In this document: in pieces, positions 10,601-17,989 of the stretch | How the letters are laid out: each line of letters starts with the position of its first letter | How positions within the stretch are numbered: the first letter of the stretch is position 1 | Origin: Hymenopellis radicata | Taxonomy: Eukaryota; Basidiomycota; Agaricomycetes; Agaricales; Physalacriaceae | NCBI GenBank assembly: GCA_015501595.1 | Contig: JADNRX010000918.1 | Location: 1-17,989 of the forward strand | Direction: 5' to 3' | Length of the DNA stretch: 17,989 bases | The notes under the pieces: model-generated | What the model saw: only the letters and a program-made list of their open reading frames with translations | What the model was told of the DNA's origin: nothing | The model's database searches: none | Program-made: the position numbers and the translations under genes

Positions 10601-13319
10601 GCGTCGACTCGTAACCGTCTGAAAACAAAGCGTAACGAGTTTCGAGCTGCATTGGTACATCATGGCCTCGCAGAACCCTTCCAGGTATCCGTTGATGGTG
10701 AAGAAACTGGAAAGTTTGAGTCGTCTTTCGTGAGTATTGTTATTCACCGTCATTCTTCTGTAATAACTCACGATGTTTGAAAGGGTTGGCTTGAGAGAGC
10801 TCTGTTACAGCAAAGGAATGACGACTACTCTTCCTCGCAGTCCTTCTTCCACTGCATTGAATGTGAAGTGCGCGTCTGTGCTGGTTCCGTTGAGCACCAA
10901 AAAGACCACGAGATGGAGCCAGAACATCTTCAAGTTCGGCAACCGCGGGTGACAACACTCATTCCTAAAAATGACGACGCAGAGCAGCACAGCGGATCTC
11001 TGGAAGATTGGCTCCAGCATCGTGTCTCCTTCCATACCGAAGGCACTCGCTGTTGGCGCTGTGTTGATGGTAATCACTTGTGTTCCGGAGACGCCACCCG
11101 AATCACCTTCTTTACGCATCTCCCTATTGTCCTCACTCTCAGCTTCAGCGAAGAGAGGCCCACGAGTCTTTGGGACATACCTGCACTCCTTAATCCATTA
11201 CTAGGCGCATCCTTCCCGGCCAAACGTGGCGTTCAGTACGAGCTGGTCTCTCGTGTCTTCTTTATCAACAAGAACCATTTTGTCACCCATTCTCGGCGCC
11301 CAGGCAGATCGGGTCTTGTTCACGTTTACATGCACAACTCGAATGCCAACAACGGAGATATGATTCCCATCGAAGGCGCAACCACTGACTCCCATCTTAC
11401 GGGAGGATATGTCTTGCATCCTCCACACTCCAATACTGGCGCTGCTGTTACAACCGAAGTTGTGTACCGCCTTCGTGGTGGTCAGAAGGCCCAAGAGGCT
11501 ATCCTGGCACATCAACTTCAGCAGGCTTCGAAAGATCTTTGTCTTGAATTTTCAACGGACTCTTCCACTCAGATTCCGGAGGTGCATTCGACTCGTGAGG
11601 GCTACCGTCAGCTCACTGCGATGGAGATATCTTGGAGAAAAAAGACCTGGTCTCGAAAGGAATACGAGTGGATAACGGCCGCCCCGACTGCTCCACGTCC
11701 CGTACTGGACGACCTTTCGCTTCCAGAGTCGGAAGAGCACTTAGAGATCCGTAAACCAAGTCCATCATCCGTTGGAAGCTTATCTCCTGGACCGCTAGAG
11801 TCGAGCTCGCCTCCGCCACCTGATGAGACCCGCTTTCAGTGCCGTTGCGGTGCAGAGGGTGATGGGAACCGTTTCGAGTTGGATGAAATCGCTATTCAGT
11901 GCGTCAAGTGTCACAGATACTCTCATCTTGCCTGTCAACGCGGCCTCCATGGACACGCTCGGCAGCCTCGACTTAAAGGATACGTCTTTGAGTGCCGCTA
12001 CTGCGAGATCTCATCGTTGATTGAGGTGATGCACGGGTCATCAAAATATGTTGCCTAGGAGTTTGAACGACTGTAAGTGTTTCACGACGTGTTAATAGCT
12101 CGAGTTTACTGATTACCGGTGATGCAGCAAACATGAAACAGCCTTAATTCATCGACTGCTGTAAGTATTTTTCTCTATCATCCTCACTCAGAGTTTATTC
12201 AACGTGGGCAGTCCTGGCAAAGGTGCCCTTGTGAAGCTTGGAGATTTCTGGTATCCGGCTCGTCTCATTCAGGTACGCAGGAAGAAGTGGACCGCTAAAC
12301 TCTGGAGACACTGTTATTTCCCCGCGAACTCTACCTGTCATCCCGGCGATGTTATCAAGATCGACGAGGAATACATACGCGACGAGTGTTGGAACGATCA
12401 GAAGAGCCGTCGCCAGATGAGGGTAAGTCATGAGCTTCTTTAATAGCAGGTTTCTGACGCTGTCGCTTAGCTCGGACGCTTCTTAGTCACACATCGGGTC
12501 AGAGAAGCGCTTGAGGATCGGGATACAAATGCGTCCAATGTTATAGGCTTCACGACTGAAATTGACAAGGCCCTTCGACCTCACAGGCAGGAACTTCTTG
12601 CTCTCATCACGTCGCCGAAGGACGTGGATGCCACGGCCATTCCTGCATTGCGCTGGCTTCTATCGAAGAAGAAGCAGCCTATTACTGCATCTGTTCCTTA
12701 CAATGGTGGTATTGCCCTCGACGACTGGTCTCGCGTAGACCACTGGTTCTCGAAATACTTTGGTGCTGATAATCGTATCCACTGGGTCTCTTTGATCCCA
12801 ATGGCACATGCTGGGACCATCCTTCTCGCGACTAGGATGTCACAGCCCGGACAGGACTGGGGAGCCGCTCTTGATGCGGCGTGGGATCACCAGGTCAGCT
12901 ACACAGGGAAGACATTGAACGGAGAGGATAGGTTTCATCCTGTGGATGTTGATCTTGAGGCCATCTCGATGCTTGAAGATCGCATGTTTTCCCGCTCGAA
13001 TGCCGCCGGTATAGCTGGAAACTGCCAGTGGGGTCTAGATGCAGGACATCACCAGGAAGGATGGTCTCCATATCAGGATGAAGTCGACAGGCCTTCGTGG
13101 ACTGATGACTTGCGCACGGGATCAGAATCCGAGTTAGTGGTATGTGCTTTCTCCGTCGTGGTCGTGGTATAGACACTGATACTACACCTTCAGCTTGGCA
13201 AGAACTTTGTGCACCTCACTAAGCGTGGTGAGACGCCGCTGAAACAGGTGGCCGTACCAGCAAAACCGCGTCCGAAACCACGCCCGACGAGGAAGAAGAG
13301 TAAACAGTCCACGAAGTGA
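7675..13319 (+). CDS. Composite protein: GCM-type zinc finger, MULE transposase, USP peptidase, PHD finger, Tudor/PWWP-like domain
   Basis: Proposed exons: 7675-7689, 7750-7894, 7943-9495, 9545-10076, 10128-10729, 10784-12025, 12059-12072, 12128-12160, 12194-12422, 12471-13139, 13194-13319 (~1,720 aa). Most introns are 48-60 nt with good GT/AG and branch sites. Domains by residue: disordered N-terminus with NLS KRRRLDED (~165); GCM/WRKY-type finger ~300-370 (C301, C307, C312, C333, C335, C344, HRH 367-369); MULE core with D500 (SDAAHGWW), D574 (VVDFSDAE), C615-x2-H618, E709/E710 (NAEEAMHWKLY); USP with Cys box NSCWLDAS (C852), CxxC pairs 973/976 and 1039/1042, His box NHFVTH (1114); PHD finger 1302-1356 (CRC, CVKC, HLAC, CRYC); beta-barrel ~1384-1420 (LGDFWYPARLI); unrecognised ~1456-1678; basic tail (KPRPKPRPTRKK). 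Doubtful: the five-residue first exon, and the in-frame TAG at 12056-12058, removed only if a 33-nt intron exists. If not spliced, the protein stops after the PHD finger. Confidence 0.8.
12026..12193 (+). other. Ambiguous splice region with an in-frame TAG
   Basis: The frame after the PHD finger meets TAG at 12056-12058, yet continues open beyond it (EFERL) and through two strong GTAAGT donors (12073, 12161) into the barrel exon in the same frame. The TAG coincides with a possible acceptor (GCCTAG|G) of a 33-nt intron starting GTGATG at 12026. The 12161 donor likewise gives a 33-nt intron ending CAGAG at 12193. Alternatively 12073-12193 is one 121-nt intron; frame is kept either way because the middle exon is 33 nt. 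Introns of 33 nt would be exceptionally short. Confidence 0.6.
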
Positions 13320-13360
13320 TGATATTAAAGTTGTTCTATCTATTAAATCCACTTGTTCAT

Positions 13361-13772
13361 ATACTGTACTATTACGACCTAGTCTTCATGGGGCGTTACC
13401 CGTTACGCATACTCTTCACAGATGTTGCTCTTCATTCAGGGTCCAATTTCCTTATATGGGCAGGTGGGAGCGGCGGCGCTAGCCGCCGCCCCTAAAAATT
13501 TCCTTTTTGGGCCTTACCTGGGGCCCAATTTTGGCCGTTACTGTACTATTACGGGCAAGTCTTCACAGATTTTCCTAAATTTTTTTTGATGGAAACCCGA
13601 TTAGGATTTCCAGGCGATCGGCGGGGTCCGATAAGATCAAACGACCCCGCCGTTACGCGTTATGCGAAGACCTTACCGTAATAGTACAGTACGTGTTATG
13701 GTAGCATGAACTCTTCATTTCACAGGTCCCCGTTACGCGTTATGCGAAGACTAGACCGTAATAGTACAGTAT
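13361..13772. mobile_element. Small non-autonomous TIR element (MITE-like), 412 bp
   Basis: The ends are exact inverted copies of ATACTGTACTATTACG (13361-13376 and 13757-13772), followed by two mismatches and CTAGTCTTC in both. The outer bases allow a TA target duplication, as in Tc1/mariner-type elements; no longer duplication fits. It carries no coding sequence. It starts 42 bp after the transposase stop codon, so it may provide or disturb the transcript end. Its family is not recognised. Confidence 0.8.
13539..13692. repeat. Inner inverted-repeat pair nested in the MITE, with hairpin
   Basis: TACTGTACTATTACG (13539-13553) and its reverse complement (13678-13692) form a second, inner TIR pair with the same GTCTTC continuation. 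The segment contains a perfect 10-bp hairpin stem CGGCGGGGTC/GACCCCGCCG (13619-13628/13643-13652). CGTTACGCGTTATGCGAAGA (13651-13670) repeats exactly at 13731-13750. This looks like one element copy inserted in or duplicated inside another. Confidence 0.8.
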
Positions 13773-14023
13773 CAATAAACATTATATGGCTATGTGTACC
13801 ATATCTCAAAGATGTAAGAACTGTCTGTTCGCGCAGAGACCAGCGAGTAAGTCCCAGAACATACGGTCTACCTCGTCGAGAGGTTCTCTCTGCTGACAGA
13901 ATTTACTACATAATTTTGTCGTGTATTTACAGTACCTTATTTGCTTCTGAGCCATACCGGCACGCAAAACGACCTATCCCTGTTCATCACATCCTTCGTA
14001 GTCGGCGGCGGGTGAGGAGGGAT

Positions 14024-14229
14024 GACCGTGTCACTCCCTCGTCACGCCCAAGTAACGCTACCGTGTCGACCGTGTACCGTCCCTGGACGTGGCCGTGTTG
14101 GCCGTGGAGCTTGAACGTGCGACAGTGTGGCAGTGTGGCCGTGGCCGTGTCGACCGTGTGGATGACCGTGGACGTGTAAAGGGTGGCAGTGTGACCGTGT
14201 TGACTACCGTGTTGAACGTGTACACGGGC
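14024..14229. repeat. Right-end CCGTGT-type array, inner block
   Basis: About eight CCGTGT and many one-base variants occur with spacers such as TGA, CGA and GG. All lie on the plus strand, as in the left-end array. A weak open frame (part of 13706-14179) crosses it but is a by-product of the repeat. Confidence 0.75.
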
Positions 14230-14390
14230 ACTCACGGCCATCAATCACATATCCCGTTGAGTATTTCTTGACTTGTAGCACTCACTTACAACCTCTGGAA
14301 GGACATATACATGTTATTCATGGTTATTTCTATGCTCTGCAACGCAAGATAACTACGAGAACGATCAAAATGGGTGAGTTTTGGTGTTGG

Positions 14391-14456
14391 CCGTGTGGAC
14401 CCTGCCCGTGTAGGACGTGTGACAGTGCACGGCTACCGTGTTGACCGTTGACCGTG
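14391..14456. repeat. Right-end CCGTGT-type array, terminal block
   Basis: Three CCGTGT plus variants end in GACCGTTGACCGTG at the boundary with the F-box coding sequence. The order TGCCCGTGTAGG, AGTG, ACGG, CCGTGTTGACCGT matches 7130-7175 as a direct repeat. About 160 bp of non-repetitive DNA separates it from the inner block. Confidence 0.75.
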
Positions 14457-15207
14457 CACGGCAAATTCTACCTGCCGGACAGAGAGTCGGGAGAGTCGGG
14501 AGATCTTAGATAGGAGTGATGTAAGGACCCTGTTGTCGAAGGTGCCATCTAGATGAAGAACTTGTAGGTCCTTGAAGTTGGAGAGGGCGGTCCAGATGTC
14601 GGCGGTCCCGTTGGGTGGTAGAATCGACACGCACAAGTCTTTGATAGTCGTCCGTCGGGAAGCGGTCTGCAGGACTTCCTGGAACCAGGCGATGTCGTCG
14701 GAGGTGCACCGCGAGTTGCTGTCAATCCGTACCCTTACGAGGTGTCAACAATTTTGCTTCGATACCTTCAAAGGAGACTAACCAGAATTGACTGAGTGAC
14801 GGCAGTTTTGAGTCTGTATTCAGAGCATGCAACAGATGAGTACACATGTCCTTAGGCCAGGCTTGCTGAATATTTGGCTCCGTGAAAGGCAAATCCATGT
14901 ATTCGATCCGCACGAGCCGGACATGGAATCCAAGATCTGTTTCGCCTTTGTCGATGGCGCGTAGGAAGGCTAGGCGGGCCTCGTTATTGTGCTGATGTGG
15001 AAAGCCCTCAGTCGTCAGATCGACGACAACCTGGGAGAACAGCAGCCTGTCTGCGAGACGGTTTGCGCACTCTCGACTTACAAGTCGGAGGCTCTTGAGG
15101 GTTTGAGGATTCAACTGGAGGCATTCAGAATATCCCTATGGTAGACGACGGGCTCTTACAAAACGACAGATCTCCGACCAGAGTTCCGGGGGTAGCCTCG
15201 GTGCCAT
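14451..15207 (-). pseudogene. N-terminal half of the split F-box/LRR gene
   Basis: Read on the minus strand. ATG at 15207 opens exon 1 (15160-15207, MAPRLPPELWSEICRF). A 45-nt intron (GTAAGA...CTCCAG, 15115-15159) follows, then exon 2 starts LNPQTLKSLRLVSREC. Joined, this is a textbook F-box (PPELW.EI..FL.pqtLkslRLVsr), the Skp1-binding module of SCF ubiquitin ligases. Leucine-rich text follows (FWLVSFEGIEAKLL, FKDLQVLHLDGTF). A one-base frame change near 14735-14750 separates KLLT from HLVRVRIDSN, so the gene is frameshifted as well as split. Coding sequence stops at SVRQVEFAVHG exactly where the CCGTGT array of the insertion begins, and resumes at 7105. Intact F-box and splice sites show the gene was once functional. 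The expected product today is at most a truncated F-box protein. Confidence 0.85.
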
Positions 15208-15831
15208 AGAGGGATAAAGAGGACAGTGGAACGAGGTAGGATTATGGAGCCTTGTTCACCTTATATAGAGGAATCGGATTGGGCTGCGTCTAGAAGATTC
15301 GAAGGCCACGTCACAGGGAACAATAGATGCCATTGTCTTCTCCGAGATACAACAGCGTTGCGCGTGGGTACCTGCATCGCCCTGCCTCGTGTGGGGGCCC
15401 GAGAAAAATGGAGATCCTGCAGCCTTGTTAGAATGTTACAATATTCGATTCCGCCTCGAACCGAATATTGTCTGTCCATAGATCAGATCAGATGAAGGAA
15501 CGGAGCAAGTGGCGTACCATATCACGCACGCCTTCGTGAGTCAATTGCTTAACCCCGACGAATCCGAGCTGACGAGGAGGGATTGATGACAGCGCCTTTT
15601 CCATTGTCGAGGAATGGTGGTGTTCCACTTGACGAGCGTAGTAGACCGGGAAGTCGCGCCAAAGATGCGACGAGTCTCTTTGCGTAATTGTGGCGGGTCA
15701 TGTGCTTTTGAAGTTCACCGTCGTTCGCTGATATCGTGTTTGTCGTGATCTCAGAATTAAGTTTATGACTAAATTATGGAAAGGGTCGTTTACTTTCGTT
15801 CGCTTTCTTCGATGTTTCCAATCGGATTCTC
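15208..15831. other. Stretch without a recognisable gene
   Basis: The left part is the former promoter of the split F-box gene. The open frames at 15226-15495 (plus) and 15261-15479 (minus) are complementary shadows without domains. No repeats or RNA genes are seen. Confidence 0.45.
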
Positions 15832-16083
15832 TTAGCAGTGGAACCCCGTCGCCCTAGAAAGTGTAGTTTTTATGTAAGCCTTCAGTTGTGCATTGAGAGC
15901 CTGGCATCTCTCTGAGCGGGACTCGATGGCGAGCACTTCGGCGCTCGTACTTGGCGAGGAGTGAAAGTGAGTGGCGAGCTTAGTCAGGCGTGAGATCAGG
16001 GAAGAATGATCACCCGGGTCGGAAGTCCGCGTGATACCTTTGTCTTCCTTACCACCATCATAATTCCCTGGGATCCTTCGCAT
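15832..16083 (-). CDS. Possible small hypothetical protein (83 aa)
   Basis: One open frame, start ATG at 16083, 83 residues, ending GFHC. Third codon positions are rich in C and G in the middle part, and the second half is helix-like (SAEVLAIESRSERCQALNAQ), which looks more coding than the surrounding sequence. There is no signal peptide, membrane segment or known domain. It lies divergently from the F-box pseudogene, with 95 bp between the two start codons, so they would share an upstream region. It could equally be a leftover exon or chance. No function is assigned. Confidence 0.3.
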   Translation of the reverse strand: MRRIPGNYDGGKEDKGITRTSDPGDHSSLISRLTKLATHFHSSPSTSAEVLAIESRSERCQALNAQLKAYIKTTLSRATGFHC

Positions 16084-16178
16084 CGCTCTTGACGGACTGT
16101 ACGCACTCAGTTATTGCCCTCCATACAGTCCATTCAATGTTGACCATGACTATTGACCAGTATACTGCCTTGTGACTT

Positions 16179-17755
16179 ATGGACGTGCGACCAAACAGTC
16201 CCAGTCGCGATCTGGTCGCTCTAGTCGAGTCTCATGGCGTCCGAAATCTCCTAGAGTCTAATGATGCCCCGACTGATGATGCCCGCCGTCATCTGGAAGC
16301 GTCCCGGGAGACAGGTCGCGCCCATTTCGCGTCCTTGAGCGAGACCATCGATTCCCTGACTGTACAGCTTGCCATAATGAAGGCCGATGCTGTGCAAGTC
16401 TCGAAAGGACTCACAGTTTTGGATACCGTCCTTAACCCAGTACGGATGGTGCCACACGAGATTATTGGCCGCATCTGCGAGCTTGCCGTGGACGACCTCC
16501 CCGAAGTCACGTTGGAGTATCTCCAGTCTCCGAGGTCGTCGACTCCCTATCCATGCGACATCCGTCATGGACGCTCTCCCATGTATGTCGCCAGTGGCGT
16601 CACGCCATTCAAAATTATCCCCCCTGCTGGACAAATGTTGTCCTTTCGTTTGACCGTCCCGCGCAGTCGATAAAACTAGCGATTCTGCTCATGGAGGTCA
16701 TGAAGTATGTCCGAAGTTTTCCGTTATCCTTCTCGCTGCACAGTCGTAACCGGATATCCCCTCATTGCATTCCTTTGATCCTTCAGACCTGTTCTCGTTG
16801 GAGACACGCCTGCCTATCGCTCACCGTCAGTGACTTCCTCGTCCTTGCGGAGATGAAGCACGCCTTGCTGGGCTTGAAAACCCTGGCCATAGACATGCAC
16901 GATCTTGCGCGCTACGCTTTCCCGCTTCACATTGATACTTTCGATGAGGTAGCGCAGTTGGACCAGTTGACAGCCCCCAGACATGTCGGGTCCTTACCGA
17001 TTGTGCTCCCAGTCCTGTCTTCCCGTGTGCGACATTTCGTTCAGGAAGGTGACTTGGTGCCTACCGATACAACGGGAGCTTGTCGTTTCCTCTGCACTAG
17101 TGTTATGTTAGAGTCTGCAAGCCTCGCACTATCACCCGAGAGGACGCCTATGCTCCCCCATTTACCACCACAGAGTGCAGGTGTGCGAAGACTAACGCTA
17201 CGGGAGGCACGCGGGTACCCATCCTTCACGTTACCTATTTTTCTCCAGGGTATCACTCTTCCCAATTTGAGCGAGTTGACTCTCGACACGATCTCATTTG
17301 CTGCGATGAGCAATGATCATTTTCGCATTCGGCATAGCTTCCTCTGTGCACACACTCAACCTCGTCGTTGACGATTTCCTCAACCGCGATTCCACTGCGC
17401 TGGCGACCGTCCTTAAATATACTACGTCGCTGAAACACTCGCTGTGCACATCCGGAATACTGGGAACATTGAGGAGGTTTTTCAGTTTCGCTGGAAGCGT
17501 CTTGGAAGATCGACCGATTGAGAGTTTTACCTTCTCTTCGGACGACTCCCTCGACATCTGGCAGACGTTCGATACCGGTGGTGTTGTGCGCACGATCTCG
17601 TCTCTGTGGCGTAGAGGCGTGTTGAAATCCGTTTCGATGCGCCCTCTCAACGATGTTCGGATGGGGCTGCTACGGCACTCAAGGGTCTCGCACAGAGTGG
17701 GCTAGCCTTGGACGTGCGAGGTGTTGACGGACGATCTTTACTTGACGAATGGTAG
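16179..17755 (+). pseudogene. F-box protein gene, frameshifted
   Basis: ATG 16179 opens a helical N-terminus (ETGRAHFASLSETIDSL) leading to the F-box start NPVRMVPHEIIGRICELA, the usual layout of Agaricomycete F-box proteins. The frame then shifts near 16520-16550 into SMRHPSWTLSHVCRQWRHAI, the conserved shVCr.WR second half of this F-box type. A long leucine-rich part follows (LPNLSELTLDTISF). A second shift lies near 17340-17355 (SVHTLNLVVDDFL), and a third near 17655-17670 leads to ALKGLAQSGLALDV and the stop at 17753-17755. No convincing GT-AG introns explain these shifts, so decay by small indels is most likely; sequencing error is the alternative. The intact protein would have been about 520 residues and an SCF adaptor by family. 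It is not closely similar to the other two F-box genes here. Confidence 0.7.
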
Positions 17756-17989
17756 TCGAATCTAGCTGATGATCTGCTGAGTACTTACTTTCATCTCTTT
17801 CATACGTTCTGCGATTGCATTTATATCTAAGTTAATGTTATGGGTGCTTAATCTCTATTCAACGTTCGTCCTCGGGGGCAATTACTTGTCAAATCAAGGA
17901 TCAGCTTCGCAAATAATGTTGGCTAGTTCAACGTATTCTCGGTGTATGAACCTATCTAACAGCTCCTTTCAACGATGTAGTCGTAGCTC

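Larger units (their letters stand above)
7100..14456 (+). mobile_element. ~7.35 kb transposon with a composite MULE-type transposase, inserted in an F-box gene
   Basis: Both boundaries carry ACCGTG (7100-7105 and 14451-14456). Deleting everything between, with one ACCGTG copy, rejoins the minus-strand F-box protein in frame (EFAVHG + KIPVPLS). This locates the ends to within a few bases. The direct ACCGTG pair may be a 6-bp target duplication, although MULEs usually make 8-11 bp, or part of the end arrays. Inside are CCGTGT-type arrays at both ends in the same orientation, one long transposase-like gene (7675-13319, plus strand) and a nested small TIR element (13361-13772). No terminal inverted repeat is visible. 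The transposase core places it near the WRKY-GCM1-linked MULE group; element name and copy number are unknown. The single gene is near-intact apart from one in-frame TAG, suggesting fairly recent insertion, yet the host gene has additional indels. Confidence 0.75.

Noticed and set aside
7675..13319. Assignment to KDZ (Kyakuja-Dileera-Zisupton) transposons, common in Agaricomycetes
   Set aside because: The visible motifs are GCM/WRKY-type finger plus MULE-type D, D, C-x2-H, NAEE; no CxC-type KDZ cysteine modules or TET/JBP gene are seen.
13706..14179. Plus-strand 157-residue open frame after the transposase gene
   Set aside because: It runs from the MITE end into the CCGTGT array; its composition is set by the repeat and no domain is present.
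7100..14456. Terminal inverted repeats for the large element
   Set aside because: I compared the left terminus with the reverse complement of the right terminus and found no match beyond chance. The shared motif is in direct orientation, so no TIR is claimed.
14722..14760. A 20-nt intron (GTAAGG...GACAG) explaining the frame change in the split F-box gene
   Set aside because: It is too short to be spliced; the reading after a one-base shift (HLVRVRIDSN) matches leucine-rich text, so an indel is the simpler explanation.

Overview
The window looks like nuclear DNA of a filamentous basidiomycete, probably an Agaricomycete. Supporting signs are introns of about 45-60 nt with GTAAGT/GTATGT donors and CTNAC/CTGAY branch sites, a dispersed family of F-box/leucine-rich genes in various states of decay, an intron-containing nuclear tRNA, and a GCM-type zinc finger joined to a Mutator-like (MULE) transposase core. 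The organism assignment is inference; no species can be named from the sequence alone.

Layout. 1-720: 3' part of an F-box/LRR-family gene (+). 721-2658: no gene recognised. 2659-3782: two-exon gene for a fungal protein with a cysteine cluster (+). 4022-5057: segment bounded by a ~115-130 bp inverted repeat and holding a tRNA-Arg(TCG) gene on the minus strand. 5640-6006: imperfect ~160-185 bp tandem duplication. 6486-7105 and 14451-15207: the C-terminal and N-terminal halves of one minus-strand F-box gene, split by a ~7.35 kb insertion (7100-14456). 16179-17755: a decayed plus-strand F-box gene.

The insertion is the main discovery. Its two flanks share ACCGTG. Removing the insert and one ACCGTG copy rejoins the F-box reading frame exactly. 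Both ends carry degenerate CCGTGT-type arrays in the SAME orientation, and a small nested TIR element (13361-13772) lies near its right end. Its cargo is one long spliced gene (7675-13319, nine or ten exons, roughly 1,720 residues). In order it encodes a basic, disordered N-terminus with an NLS, a GCM/WRKY-type zinc finger, a MULE-type DDE transposase core, a ubiquitin-specific-protease (C19) domain with Cys and His boxes and two CxxC knuckles, a PHD finger, a Tudor/PWWP-like beta-barrel, an unrecognised C-terminal region, and a basic tail. A transposase, a deubiquitinase and apparent chromatin readers would thus be one polypeptide. An in-frame TAG between the PHD finger and the barrel is either a 33-nt intron boundary or an inactivating mutation, and it decides whether the full protein is made.

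The other genes do not form a functional unit with the element. The locus appears to be an F-box-rich, repeat-rich region that receives insertions and tolerates gene decay.
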